Of a stretch of 64,000 nt of DNA, positions 10,005 through 21,591 are shown one piece after another (position 1 is the first letter of the stretch; every line of letters starts with the position of its first letter). Both the position numbers and the translations under genes were made by a program. The stretch is taken from positions 190,491,921 through 190,555,920 of the forward strand of contig NC_053393.1 of NCBI RefSeq assembly GCF_905171765.1, read 5' to 3'. Under the pieces are notes generated by a model. That model was not told where the DNA came from. It did no database searches and saw only the letters and a program-made list of their open reading frames with translations. The stretch is from Bufo bufo. Lineage: Eukaryota > Chordata > Amphibia > Anura > Bufonidae.

Positions 10005-13000
10005 TATCTGACAGTGGCCTGTTCCAGTGGTGGGTGACATGAAGCCTGATTCTCTGCTATGACATGAAGACTGATTCTCTGCTGACATGAAGCCTGAATC
10101 TCTGTTATGGGACCTCTCTTCTCTGCCTGGGCCTAAATATGTGACAGTGGCCTGTTCCAGTGGTGGGTGACGTGAAGCCTGATTCTCTGCTATGACATGA
10201 AGACTGATTCTCTGCTGACATGAAGCCTGAATCTCTGTTATGGGACCTCTCTCCTCTGCCTGGATGCCTGGGCCTAAATATGTGACAGTGGCCTGTTCCA
10301 GTGGTGGGTGACGTGAAGCCTGATTCTCTGCTATGACATGAAGACTGATTCTCTGCTTAAATGAAGCCTGAATCTCTGTTATGGGACCTCTCTCCTCTGC
10401 CTGGGTGCCTGGGCCTAAAAATATCTGACAGTGGCCTGTTCCAGTGGTGGGTGACGTGAAGCCTGATTCTCTGCTATGACATGAAGACTGATTCTCTGCT
10501 GACATGAAGCCTGAATCTCTGTTATGGGACCTCTCTCCTCTGCCTGGGTGCCTGGGCCTAAATATGTGACAGTGGCCTGTTCCAGTGGTGGGTGACGTGA
10601 AGCCTGATTCTCTGCTATGACATGAAGACTGATTCTCTGCTGACATGAAGCCTGAATCTCTGTTATGGGACCTCTCTCCTCTGTCTGGGCCTAAATATGT
10701 GACAGTGGCCTGTTCCAATGGTGTGTGACGTGAAGCCTGATTCTCTGCTATGACATGAAGACTGATTCTCTGCTGACATGAAGCCTGAATCTCTGTTATG
10801 GGACCTCTCTACTCTGCCTGGGTGCCGGGGCCTAAAAATATCTGACAGTGGCCTGTTCCAGTGGTGGGTGACGTGAAGCCTGATTCTCTGCTATGACATG
10901 AAGACTGATTCTCTGCTGACATGAAGCCAGATTCTCTGTTACGGGACCTCTCTCCTCTGCCTGGGTGCCTTGGCCTAAATATCTGACAATGGACTGTTCC
11001 AGTGTTGGGTGACGTAAAGCATGATTCTCTGCTATGACATGCAGACTTTTTCTCTGCTGACATGAAGCCTGAATCTCTGTTATGGGACCTCTCTCCTCTG
11101 CCTGGGTGCCGGGGCCTAAAAATATCTGACAGTGGCCTGTTCCAGTGGTGGGTGACGTGAAGCCTGATTCTCTGCTATGACATGAAGACTGATTCTCTGC
11201 TGACATGAAGCCAGATTCTCTGTTACGGGACCTCTCTCCTCTGTCTCTGTGCCGGGGCCTAAAAATATCTGACAGTGACCTGTTCCAGTGTTGGGTGACG
11301 TAAAGCATGATTCTCTGCTAGGACATGCAGACTGATTCTCTGCTGACATGAAGCCAGATTCTCTGTTACGGGACCTCTCTCCTCTGCCTGGTTGCCTGGG
11401 CCTAAATATCTGACAATGGACTGTTCCAGTGTTGGGTGACGTAAAGCATGATTCTCTGCTATGACATGCAGACTGATTCTCTGCTGACATGAAGCCTGAA
11501 TCTCTGTTATGGGACCTCTCTCCTCTGCCTGGGTGCCGGGGCCTAAAAATATCTGACAGTGGCCTGTTCCAGTGGTGGGTGACGTGAAGCCTGATTCTCT
11601 GCTATGACATGAAGACTGATTCTCTGCTGACATGAAGCCAGATTCTCTGTTACGGGACCTCTCTCCTCTGCCTGGGTGCCTGGGCCTAAATATGTGACAA
11701 TGGACTGTTCCAGTGTTGGGTGACGTAAAGCCTGATTCTCTGCTAGTACATGCAGACTGATTCTCTGCTGACATGAAGCCAGATTCTCTGTTACGGGACC
11801 TCTCTCCTCTGCCTGGGTGCCTGGGCCTAAATATTTGACAATGGACTGTTCCAGTGTTGGGTGACGTAAAGCCTGATTCTCTGCTATGACATGCAGACTG
11901 ATTCTCTGCTGACATGAAGCCAGATTCTCTGTTACGGGACCTCTCTCCTCTGCCTGGGTGCCTGGGCCTAAATATGTGACAATGGACTGTTCCAGTGTTG
12001 GGTGACATAAAGCATGATTCTCTGCTAGGACATGCAGACTGATTCTCTGCTGACATGAAGCCAGATTCTCTGTTACGGGACCTCTCTCCTCTGCCTGGGT
12101 GCCTGGGCCTAAATATTTGACAATGGACTGTTCCAGTGTTGGGTGACGTAAAGCCTGATTCTCTGCTATGACATGCAGACTGATTCTCTGCTGACATGAA
12201 GCCAGATTCTCTGTTATGGGACCTCTCTCCTCTGCCTGGGTGCCTGGGCCTAAATATGTGACAATGGACTGTTCCAGTGTTGGGTGACGTAAAGCATGAT
12301 TCTCTGCTATGACATGCAGACTGATTCTCTGCTGACATGAAGCCAGATTCTCTGTTACGGGACCTCTCTCCTCTGCCTGGGTGCCTGGGCCTAAATATTT
12401 GACAATGGACTGTTCCAGTGTTGGGTGACGTAAAGCCTGATTCTCTGCTATGACATGCAGACTGATTCTCTGCTGACACGAAGCCAGATTCTCTGTTACG
12501 GGACCTCTCTCCTCTGCCTGGGTGCCTGGGCCTAAATATGTGACAATGGACTGTTCCAGTGTTGGGTGACGTAAAGCATGATTCTCTGCTAGGACATGCA
12601 GACTGATTCTCTGCTGACATGAAGCCAGATTCTCTGTTACGGGACCTCTCTCCTCTGCCTGGGTGCCTGGGCCTAAATATTTGACAATGGACTGTTCCAG
12701 TGTTGGGTGACGTAAAGCCTGATTCTCTGCTATAACATGCAGACTGATTCTCTGCTGACATGAAGCCAGATTTTCTGTTACGGGACCTATCTCCTCTGCC
12801 TGGGTGCCTGGGCCTAAATATGTGACAATGGACTGTTCCAGTGTTGGGTGACGTAAAGCATGATTCTCTGCTAGGACATGCAGACTGATTCTCTGCTGAC
12901 ATGAAGCCAGATTCTCTGTTACGGGACCTCTCTCCTCTGCCTGGGTGCCTGGGCCTAAATATTTGACAATAGACTGTTCCAGTGTTGGGTGACGTAAAGC

Positions 13001-13730
13001 CTGATTCTCTGCTATGACATGCAGACTGATTCTCTGCTGACACGAAGCCAGATTCTCTGTTACGGGACCTCTCTCCTCTGCCTGGGTGCCTGGGCCTAAA
13101 TATCTGACAATGGACTGTTCCAGTGTTGGGTGACGTAAAGCATGATTCTCTGCTAGGACATGCAGACTGATTCTCTGCTGACATGAAGCCAGATTCTCTG
13201 TTACGGGACCTCTCTCCTCTGCCTGGGTGCCTGGGCCTAAATATCTGACAATGGACTGTTCCAGTGTTGGGTGATGTAAAGCCTGATTCTGTGCTATGAC
13301 ATGCAGACTGATTCTCTGCTGACATGAAGCCAGATTCTCTGTTACGGGACCTCTCTCCTCGGCCTGGGTGCCTGGGCCTAAATATGTGACAATGGACTGT
13401 TCCAGTGTTGGGTGACGTAAAGCATGATTCTCTGCTATGACATGCAGACTGATTCTCTGCTGACATGAAGCCAGATTCTCTGTTACGGGACCTCTCTCCT
13501 CTGCCTGGGTGCCTGGGCCTAAATATCTGACAATGGACTGTTCCAGTGTTGGGTGACGTAAAGCCTGATTCTCTGCTATGACATGCAGACTGATTCTCCG
13601 CTGAGATGAAGCCAGATTCTCTGTTACGGGACCTCTCTCCTCTGCCTGGGTGCCGGGGCCTAAATATATGACAATGGACTGTTACAGTGGTGGGTGACGT
13701 GAAGCCAGATTCTCTGCTATGGGACCTCTC
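10005..13730 (+). repeat. 141-bp satellite array inside hAT copy A (~26 units)
   Basis: About 26 head-to-tail units, mostly 141 bp (some early units are 133-143 bp), each contain CTGTTCCAGTG, GGGTGACGT, three ~23-bp sub-repeats ending in GATTCTCTGCT or a close variant, and GGGACCTCTCTCCTCTGCC. Because 141 is 47 codons, reading frames stay open across the array (for example 735 codons on the minus strand at 11259-13466), but the frames have repeat composition only and are not genes. From about 11.4 kb onward two unit variants alternate, giving a 282-bp higher-order repeat. Confidence 0.95.
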
Positions 13731-14024
13731 TCCAATTGATATTGGTTAATTTTTATTTATTTTATTTTTATTTTAATTCATTTCCCTATCCACATTTGTT
13801 TGCAGGGGATTTACCTACATGTTGCTGCCTTTTGCAGCTCTCTAGCTCTTTCCTGGGCTGTTTTACAGCCTTTTTAGTGCCGAAAAGTTCGGGTCCCTAT
13901 TGACTTCAATGGGGTTCGGGTTCAGGACGAAGTTCGGGTCGGGTTCGGATCCCGAACCCGAACATTTCCGGGAAGTTCGGCCGAACTTCTCGAACCCGAA
14001 CATCCAGGTGTTCGCTCAACTCTA
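13731..14024 (+). repeat. 3' terminal region of hAT copy A
   Basis: A T-rich stretch is followed by overlapping inverted TTCGGG/CCCGAA motifs (13875-14005), which could fold into hairpins, and by the terminal GTTCGCTCAACTCTA. The inverse of copy B 31239-31545 matches nearly base for base. Confidence 0.85.
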
Positions 14025-15470
14025 GTCATATTATGTTAACTCCCCTGTCTGAGGAATCAGATATGTTTTTTGGGGCAATCATGTTCTTTTTCTTTATATT
14101 TCTTGTATATAAAATTATTATTTTTTATCTGTTTTTATTGGCCACTTTCCAGCTAAAGTATTGTTGACCAATGTGACTATATGGCACTTAAGAAAATAGC
14201 TTTTGTTGATATTCTTTGCTGTTTGCTATATTTCATTAGACATGTTACCTTGTTTGGCAAATCTTCAGTTTGTCCACATAAAGGTCCTATCCATAAAATG
14301 GATGCTAATGGAGAGTCACTTGACCAGGCAAATCACCTCCATGTTATGTCTCCTGTATTTAAACTCACTGTACCTATACTAAACTCCCAACAGTACAAGT
14401 GCATATGTCAGATGCCGTGTATTTAAAAGTCGGAGACATCACATGGAGGTATTTTGCCTGGTCCCATGATCTTCCACCAGCAGTCAAGACCTCTATGTAG
14501 ACAGCACAAACATCTTGGCAAACAAGAGACATATCTTATAAAATATAAAAAATGGTGGTGATTTTCAACAAAGGCTATATTAGTAAGTGCCTTATAGTCA
14601 TCTTACCAACACATTGCTCCGCAGAAGCCAGGAAGTGACCAACCCCTTTAATATTAAAAATATTTCTAATTAATCAAACTGTTAGCATATTCAAAAAAGT
14701 GAAGCAGATTATAAGTACAGCTTAAAAGAAGAACGGTTTATACCCTAAACTTTTTAATAATAATTTTACAGGAGAATTCATTTGAGATTTAAATCAAATA
14801 ACTGCTTTATACAGTAATTCATCATACCGAATCCTCCGTCTTGCATTTACATTTAATTGCTTTTCTTCAGGCTCTAGAAATGATCTAAAATATTCTCAAA
14901 TAGAATTTAAAAGGCTAACCTATTTGTTTTCAAATAATTGATCTAACGATAAAAATAATGAACTTAAAATACTCCTGCTAGTACTGATGATTCCAATAAT
15001 AGTAATAATAATACTTCATATCCATCACTACATAAAAAGTCTTTGTCTTTGTCCTCGTTGAACATCGTTTCAGTCATTTGTATTTTAGTTTTACTCTGTA
15101 TGGAAATAATTTTCCTAAATCATTCTCCTTAACTGATGTTTCATGCTTGATACAGTGATTCATCAGTCCCTTGACTGATGATAAAATCCACAATTGATAT
15201 TCTCCAATTCCCATAATTCATTTATATTACATCCATATCTTTCTCAATGTTTTCTTTACCTCCGTACACTGCACTCAATTCCTAAAGATTATAAAACATT
15301 CCATTTTTTTCATAAGCACATGGAGTTTTTTACTTCATTTCTTTGCTACCAAAACACTGCTATACTACAAGAGGATGAGGACTTTATAAAATGAACATTT
15401 ACAATTTTTTACCCAATTCACACTGCCTATTAACAAAGTAAATCTCAAACATGCCAAATCAATCCACATT
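14025..15470. other. AT-rich intergenic DNA, no gene seen
   Basis: Short frames only (at most 81 codons), without family features. No element ends or tandem repeats are evident. Confidence 0.4.
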
Positions 15471-15635
15471 ATGAATAGTAATGGCCGACCAGTCATGAAC
15501 AGTTTACGTCACTGCTCTCTCTCCCTGAGAAAGGCCCCATTGAGTGGGCCCAAACATTGCCTGGGAATAAATGAGTCATCACCTTTTTACCTTTTTTACC
15601 ACACTTGGAGTGCTGCCTATTATTTGGATATAATG
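15471..15635 (+). repeat. possible retroelement 3' UTR tail (PLE-like)
   Basis: The text GAGAAAGGCCCCATTGAG followed by GGGCCCAAACATTGCC and an AATAAATGA box resembles the 3' UTR style of the Penelope-like elements here (compare GGGCTGAGATTGTATTGTGC ... CGAAACATG at 53410-53445). There is no coding sequence and no TSD, so the call is tentative. Confidence 0.35.

Positions 15636-15671
<36 letters not shown>
15636..15671. repeat. (TA)n microsatellite, left part
   Basis: A run of TA dinucleotides continues on the far side of the Tc1 insertion at 17254-17296. Confidence 0.9.
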
Positions 15672-15674
<3 letters not shown>

Positions 15675-17253
15675 TGCTCAAAAAAATAAAGGGAACACAA
15701 AAATAACACATCCTAGATCTGAGTTAATTAAATATTCTTCTGAAATACTTTGTTCTTTACATAGTTAAATGTGCTGACAACAAAATCACACAAAAATAAA
15801 AAAATGGAAATCAAAATTTTCAACCCATGGAGGTCTGGATTTGGAGTCACACTCAAAATTAAAGTGGAAAAACACACTACAGGCTGATCCAACTTTGATG
15901 TAATGTCCTTAAAACAAGTCAAAATGAGGCTCAGTAGTGTGTGTGGCCTCCACGTGCCTTTATGACCTCCCTACAACGCCTGTGCATGCTCCTGATGAGG
16001 TGGCGGACGGTCTCCTGAGGGATCTCCTCCCAGACCTGGACTAAAGCATCTGCCAACTCCTGGACAGTCTGTGGTGCAACGTGACGTTGGTGGATAGAGC
16101 GAGACATGATGTCCTAGATGTGCTCAATTGGATTCAGGTCTGGGGAACGGGCGGGCCAGTCCATAGCATCAATGCCTTCGTCTTGCAGGAACTGCTGACA
16201 CACTCCAGCCACATGAGGTCTAGCATTGTCTTGCATTAGGAGGAACTCAGGGCCAACCGCACCAGCATATGGTCTCACAAGGGGTCTGAGGATCTCATCT
16301 CGGTACCTAATGGCAGTCAGGCTACCTCTGGCGAGCACATGGAGGGCTGTGCGGCCCTCCAAAGAAATGCCACCCCACAACATTACTGACCCAATGCCAA
16401 ACTGGTCATGCTGGAGGATGTTGCAGGCAGCATAACGTTCTCCACAGCGTCTCCAGACTCTGTCACGTCTGTCACATGTGCTCAGTGTGAACCTGCTTTC
16501 ATCTGTGAAGAGCACAGGGCGCCAGTGGCGAATTTGCCAATATTGGTGTTCTCTGGCAAATGCCAAACGTCCTGCACTGTGTTTGGCTGTAAGCACAACT
16601 CCCACCTGTGGATGTCGGGCCCTCATATTACCCTCATGGAGTCTGTTTCTGACCGTTTGAGCAGACACATGCACATTTGTGGCCTGCTGGAGGTCATTTT
16701 GCAGGGCTCTGGCAGTGCTCATCCTGTTCCTCCTTGCACAAAGGTGGAAGTAGCGGTCCTGCTGCTGGGTTGTTGCCCTCCTACGGCCTCCTCCACGTCT
16801 CCTGATGTACTGGCCTGTCTCCTGGTAGCGCCTCCATGCTCTGGACACTACGCTGACAGACACAGCAAACCTTCTTGCCACAGCTCGCATTGATGTGCCA
16901 TCCTGGATAAGCTGCACTACCTGAGCCACTTGTGTGGGTTGTAGACTCCGTCTCATGCTACCACTAGAGTGAAAGCACCTCCAGCATTCAAAAGTGACCA
17001 AAACATCAGCCAGGAAGCATAGGAACTGAGAAGTGGTCTGTGGATACCACCTGCAGAACCACTCCTTTATTGGTGGTATCTTGCTAATTGCCTATAATTT
17101 CCACCTGTTGTCTATCCCATTTGCACAACAGCATGTGAAATTGATTGTCACTCAATGTTGCTTCCTAAGTGGACAGTTTGATTTCACAGAAGTGTGATTG
17201 ACTTGAAGTTACAGTGTGTTGTTTAAGTGTTCCCTTTATTTTTTTGAGCAGTG
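15672..17253 (-). mobile_element. Tc1/mariner element, copy 1, inserted in (TA)n
   Basis: Perfect terminal inverted repeats begin CACTGCTCAAAAAAATAAAG and are flanked by TA on both sides. The 1,582-bp element carries one transposase frame on the minus strand. A second copy is at 48845-50394. Confidence 0.93.
15931..17001 (-). pseudogene. Tc1 transposase DD34E, one premature stop
   Basis: The transposase frame runs from 17001 to a natural stop at 15931-15933, 356 codons. It is interrupted by one TAG at about 16111-16113, where copy 2 has TGG (the W after NPIEHI). The N-terminal HTH ([20 protein letters not shown]) is visible. The catalytic triad is D in LFTDESRF, D in MQDNARPH and E in NPIEH, with 34 residues between the last two. 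The true start may be the internal Met of MRRSLQPTQ, 16 residues downstream, which fits the usual Tc1 length of about 340. The C-terminus ends in GGHTHY. The single nonsense mutation would remove the last ~60 residues. Confidence 0.88.
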
Positions 17254-17264
17254 TATATATATAT

Positions 17265-17296
<32 letters not shown>
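17254..17296. repeat. (TA)n microsatellite, right part
   Basis: This continues the TA tract interrupted by the Tc1 element; it has one G interruption near 17267. Confidence 0.85.
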
Positions 17297-17301
<5 letters not shown>

Positions 17302-17757
17302 CACAGTGAAGGATATGGTCTGGGAGGACAGGTATTTCCCTCCCAGTGTGGGCTGCTGGGCTGATTTGCAGCCTGGTGGGTTCAAACACCGGACTGGATT
17401 TTAAGTGCCGGTCCAGGTTTTGAAAAAAAACCTAGCTGTCCTTAAAAGACAGATGGGCTCAGCAGCAAAGTGTCTCTGTTTTGGGATCTAAAGCATGGTG
17501 CCGTGCTAGAGGACCGAGAGCCGCATGCCGGGAAACAGGCCCCCTAAAGCCTGTAGTAAAACGGTGGTGAAAAAACTGCTAACAAGGTGATTGTTTTGTT
17601 CTTTGGACTTTCCTTTGTGTGAACTAACATTAAGACTGAAAAATGTCACTTTGTTTTTGCCTTGTGTGTGAATAAAAACTGAAGTTTTGTTTTACAAACA
17701 ATTTTTTTGCCTGTGTTCTGCATCCGCTTACCCTGCCTACCTGAGCGAATCCCCACA
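17297..17757 (+). mobile_element. probable solo LTR
   Basis: The segment ends in GAATCCCCACA and contains a polyadenylation signal AATAAA at 17671-17676. The 3' third (TGTGTGAATAAA ... CATCCGCTTACCCTGCC) matches the solo LTR at 27445-28012. The start is taken at the end of the TA tract. The TSD cannot be read because the flanks are (TA)n. No internal retrotransposon sequence is present. Confidence 0.65.
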
Positions 17758-18006
17758 ATATATATTTGATATTATCAAATTATATTCAATAAATGTGCTC
17801 TTGTTTTTAAAAACCTTCCCATTGGCAAAACAACAATAAGGCAACTTTGCCTGTGATCAATATTTGCAATGTTACTTTATTAACATCAGGTAGATCATAC
17901 AAAAAATAAAGCACACAAGTTTCAGGATAAAGTAACATACAAAATAAAACAGGTGGAGCATCACTTCGGGGTTAGAATATACCATCGGATCAGAGTTTTC
18001 ACGATC
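17758..18006. other. AT-rich DNA, no gene seen
   Basis: No coding region or clear repeat is visible. Confidence 0.4.
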
Positions 18007-18127
18007 TCACAACAGCGAATAGTCTTGTCATAAGACTATGCAACCAATAGAGGGCACTGTTCATGAGTTATGAACAGCGCCCTCTATTGGTTGCATAGTC
18101 TTATGACAAGACTATTCGCTGTTGTGA
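18007..18127. repeat. 121-bp near-perfect palindrome
   Basis: Two 58-nt arms (TCACAACAGCGAATAGTC ... and its inverse) flank a 5-nt loop near 18065-18069. One arm mismatch is seen (CACTGTTC against GAACAGCG). It would fold into a long hairpin on either strand. Confidence 0.93.
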
Positions 18128-18694
18128 CTAAGATGATTTTTTACAATATTCGTGATATCTTTGTGAATTCGAATATTCCTTATATTCTACATCACCGTTT
18201 TAACTGGAAAATCGTGAACGTAATATGACCGAGTGCATGCGCGAGTGCATGATGTAATTTATGTCGCTGTGATACTGTTGATTGAATGAGAGTCTTTCCT
18301 GTACGATCTGTAAAAATGCTTCAAAACTACTTGAAAAAGCTGAAGAAGAAATTGTGTTAACCGCAAGTAATATTAAATTACAGTACTTTTTTTTTACATA
18401 TTGCATGCATGTCAGAACAATTGTTGTATGTAGATCAAGTCTTGCAAAATATTCGTACATACGAAGATTAGCTATATGGATACGAATTTTTATTTTTCGT
18501 AGTACAAACAACACAGTTTATCTGGTAAGAGTAGATATTACTGATTGGTGCACTAAGTATTCTTGTTACTTCATAGCGCTATGTATGTAGCATGTATGTA
18601 TGTACAACAGATAAATATCTCTCACATGCACATAGCACATCAATTTTCCTGCCACTCAATATATACCACACACTATCTATCATACACTATATAC

Positions 18695-18697
<3 letters not shown>
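18128..18697. other. ATTCG-type repeat remnant, no gene
   Basis: Scattered CGAATATTC motifs and the text TTGGTGCACTAAGTATT followed by ATGT tandem tracts (18540-18605) match the interior of the hAT-type MITE at 1655-1765. It is a decayed relative without visible ends. Confidence 0.5.

Positions 18698-18726
<29 letters not shown>
18698..18726. repeat. (CA)n microsatellite
   Basis: An uninterrupted CA run lies just before a Tc1 derivative. Confidence 0.95.
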
Positions 18727-18728
<2 letters not shown>

Positions 18729-18734
18729 TATATA

Positions 18735-19672
18735 CAGTACAGACCAAAAGTTTGGACACACCTTCTCATTCAAAGAGTTTTCTTTATTTTCATGACTATG
18801 AAGGCATCAAAACTATGAATTAACACATGTGGAATTATATACATAACAAACAAGTGTGAAACAACTGAAAATATGTCATATTCTAGGTTCTTCAAAGTAG
18901 CCACCTTTTGCTTTGATTACTGCTTTGCACACTATTGGCATTCTCTTGATGAGCTTCAAGAGGTAGTCCCCTGAAATGGTCTTCCAACAGTTTTGAAGGA
19001 GTGCCCAGAGATGCTTAGCACTTGTTGGCCCTTTTGCCTTCACTCTGCGGTCCAGCTCACCCCAAACCATCTCGATTGGGTTCAGGTCCGGTGACTGTGG
19101 AGGCCAGGTCATCTGGCGCAGCACCCCATCACTTTCCTTCATGGTCAAATAGCCCTTACTTTCAAAGTTTTCCCAACTTTTCGGCTGACTGACTGACCTT
19201 CATTTCTTAAAGTAATGATGGCCACTCGTTTTTCTTTACTTAGCTGCTTTTTTCTTGCCATAATACAAATTCTAACAGTCTATTCAGTAGGACTATCAGC
19301 TGTGTATCCACCTGACTTCTCCTCAATGCCACTGATGGTCCCAACCCCATTTATAAGGCAAGAAATCCCACTTATTAAACCTGACAGGGCACACCTATGA
19401 AGTGAAAACCATTTCAGGGGACTACCTCTTGAAGCTCATCAAGAGAATGCCAAGAGTGTGCAAAGCAGTAATCAAAGCGAAAGGTGGCTACTTTGAAGAA
19501 CCTAGAATATGACATATTTTCAGTTGTTTCACACTTGTTTGTTATGTATATAATTCCACATGTGTTTAATTCATAGTTTTGATGCCTTCAGTGTGAATCT
19601 ACAATTTTCATAGTCATGAAAATAAAGAAAACTCTTTGAATGAGAAGGTGTGTCCAAACTTTTGGTCTGTAC

Positions 19673-19674
<2 letters not shown>
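18735..19674. mobile_element. fold-back Tc1 derivative, 940 bp
   Basis: The ends are CAGTACAGACCAAAAGTTTG and its inverse, flanked by TA. About 240 bp at each end are inverted copies of the same transposase 3' end and UTR, so the element is two right ends joined head to head with a short middle. The remnant on the minus strand (18876-19148) includes SPDLNPIE and ends in GGYFEEPRI. The opposite arm repeats the last ~40 codons on the plus strand. It cannot encode a transposase and would need a related Tc1 enzyme. Confidence 0.85.
18876..19148 (-). pseudogene. Tc1 transposase C-terminal remnant
   Basis: About 90 codons cover the catalytic glutamate region ([20 protein letters not shown]) through to the C-terminus. 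The HTH domain and both aspartates are missing. It lies inside the fold-back element and has no function of its own. Confidence 0.85.

Positions 19675-19718
<44 letters not shown>
19675..19718. repeat. (TA)n microsatellite
   Basis: A TA run directly abuts the right end of the fold-back Tc1 derivative. Confidence 0.9.
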
Positions 19719-19721
<3 letters not shown>

Positions 19722-20048
19722 TTATGTCCATGAGCTTTCTTTGTCTGGCCGTAAGTATTTGCTGGTTCATTTACCCAGGGTGCACCACGGGGAGGCGAAC
19801 CAGCAGTACACCCAATACCATACCGTCACTTAACTAGTCAGGTACATCTCTGCTCAGCTGGACAATATCTGATTGCTCAGACCCCACACACATACAATCG
19901 CAATACAATCTGATTTCATAACAGTAACATTAAATCTAACATTTCCCCTTCAAAGACGTAACTACTTTTTGCTGGTTTGTTGAGGACATATTTTTGAAAA
20001 CTTGGATTTGAAAAATTGGGATTATATGCTTGCATCTTTATCCTGCAG
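19719..20048. other. non-coding, possibly intron 5' of the exon at 20049
   Basis: No frame of interest is seen. The end is a pyrimidine-rich stretch leading to a CAG splice-acceptor-like site at 20046-20048. Confidence 0.35.
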
Positions 20049-20241
20049 CGAATGTTGGTGCCGGGGTACGAAAGGACCCGGAAAAGAGAGAAGAAGCAGG
20101 CCATAATCAGGTCTCTCCATTATGAACTGTACCAAAAATTCTCGATCTGGCACAAAAAAGAAGCCGTACAGAAGAAATGGTGCCATTTCAAGAGATTTCA
20201 ATACAATCGGATCATAGAGATGAATGAGCAATTATTCCCAG
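20049..20241 (+). CDS. exon-like segment 1, basic Myb/SANT-like domain
   Basis: A 193-nt open segment follows a splice-acceptor-like CTTTATCCTGCAG and ends in CAG|GTACAA, a good donor. It reads a basic, aromatic-rich helical stretch (RTRKREKKQAIIRSLHYELY; AVQKKWCHFKRFQYNRIIEM) with spaced Trp/Phe residues, in the style of the Myb/SANT/MADF-like proteins common in vertebrates and in PIF/Harbinger transposons. It ends in phase 1, which joins to segment 2 at 26838 as GGG. The family assignment is an inference from residue pattern only. No upstream exon or promoter was recognised. Confidence 0.45.
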
Positions 20242-20768
20242 GTACAATGCTTACATGACTTTTGTATCTCTCTCTACAACACTCTGTAATGCATATATTC
20301 AGTTATGCTGCTAATCTCTACAGATGTAGTAGGGTTAACACACAACCTCTTAACTCAAATTTTTTAACTCATCGTGTTATCTTGAAACAAAAGCCATTTA
20401 AAAAAAATACTTAACGCATTTAATTGCATTTAGTTTACATAACACGTCTCCTAAAGCATGTGTGTTAACTCTACTACATCCCTATTTCTTCCCTGTAAAA
20501 ATCATTACTTAATACCTGGTGTGACACGTACAAAATTATCCGGTTACATCATACATCTTTACCTCGCTGTCAGTGTATATATATATAGTTATACACACAG
20601 CAGGGTACAGATGTATGATGTCACCGGAAGATTTCATACATTTCACACATGCATAAATATATATAGGTCTTTTTGTTTATATATACATAAACTACAAACA
20701 TCATTCAGTATTCTGGTGAAATGCCAGTCCATTACATACATCCCCAACTTAATTTGCATGGGATTATA

Positions 20769-20805
<37 letters not shown>

Positions 20806-21454
20806 CATACACACCCCAGTAAATTAACCTCATAAACCACTGCAGCGGAGCCATAGTGCGACATAGGCTTTGTCCGCCGGTATTCAAAGGGTTTCTTCGG
20901 AATCAAGTAGTTAGCACAGGAAGCACAGCATCAGTAGTAAATAAAATCATCCACGAATATCCCATCCCTCTTCCCAATAACTGGACGACACACAGTATCA
21001 GGAGCAGGACCCTGTTTAATGCCACCCTACTTTTACGCCACTCTTCCATGCAAGGGAGACACCCACAGAAAATTATACATTCTTCAATCACAGACTGGTA
21101 ACAGCCCACACATCCCCTCCCCTCAGCCTGAGAAGAAATCCAATCAACAGTCAATTTGAGACATACATTGAAGCCATTGTGTTTCTACCGCAAAACCAGA
21201 CGAATGCTCAGCAGGGTAACTGATTACATTTTGTCTTACAAGTAATGAACCATAGGGAATTAAATATAACATTGTAAATCAAATCAACAGTAGAGTTGAA
21301 ACATCCATTGTAGCCAAACGCAATCCGCTACAACCACTAATTAAACGCAATATTAAAGTTAAGATTGTAATAGGGGGAAGGTAAGGGAGATCTTGATGTT
21401 AGTGGTGTAAATTGATGATTTTACATGAAAGACTCCCTTTAACCACTGAATATA
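20242..21454. other. intron-like non-coding DNA
   Basis: Holds a (TA)n tract at 20770-20801 and a pair of imperfectly inverted stretches around 20560-20640. An 83-codon minus-strand frame at 20903-21154 has no recognisable family and is not called. Confidence 0.35.
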
Positions 21455-21591
21455 TCAAAGATAAACTCTATAACCATGAACAACTTCCAAAATTAAAATA
21501 TACCTTTTAATAAATTTACTTAAAAACTGGCCTACAGCCGGACTAAGTTCAAAAGAGCGGACATTTATCATAGAAATCTGTTTTCAAAGAT

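Larger units (their letters stand above)
5853..14024 (+). mobile_element. hAT element copy A, 5'-truncated
   Basis: The element begins inside its 5' tandem-repeat region directly after the DD37E transposon and ends at 14024 with an inverted TAGAGTTGAGCGAAC terminus, the same end as copy B at 31239. The segments are 5' repeats, a transposase frame on the plus strand, a 3.7-kb satellite and a roughly 290-bp 3' terminus full of TTCGGG/CCCGAA motifs. The outer 5' sequence seen in copy B (46856-48313) is missing, and so is a left TSD; the candidate right TSD would be GTCATATT at 14025-14032. Confidence 0.9.

Noticed and set aside
11259..13466. 735-codon open frame on the minus strand (and 247, 158, 124-codon ones nearby; 439 codons at 37198-38517)
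   Set aside because: The frames are open only because the satellite unit is 141 bp (47 codons). They repeat the same residues, have no start context or domain, and frames on other strands and phases are equally open.
16408..16893. 161-codon plus-strand frames opposite the Tc1 transposases (also at 49554-50039)
   Set aside because: They are shadows of the transposase on the other strand; they are similar in both copies only because the elements are homologous.
20903..21154. 83-codon minus-strand frame with a Cys- and Leu-rich stretch
   Set aside because: No recognisable family; expected by chance at this length; intron-like surroundings.
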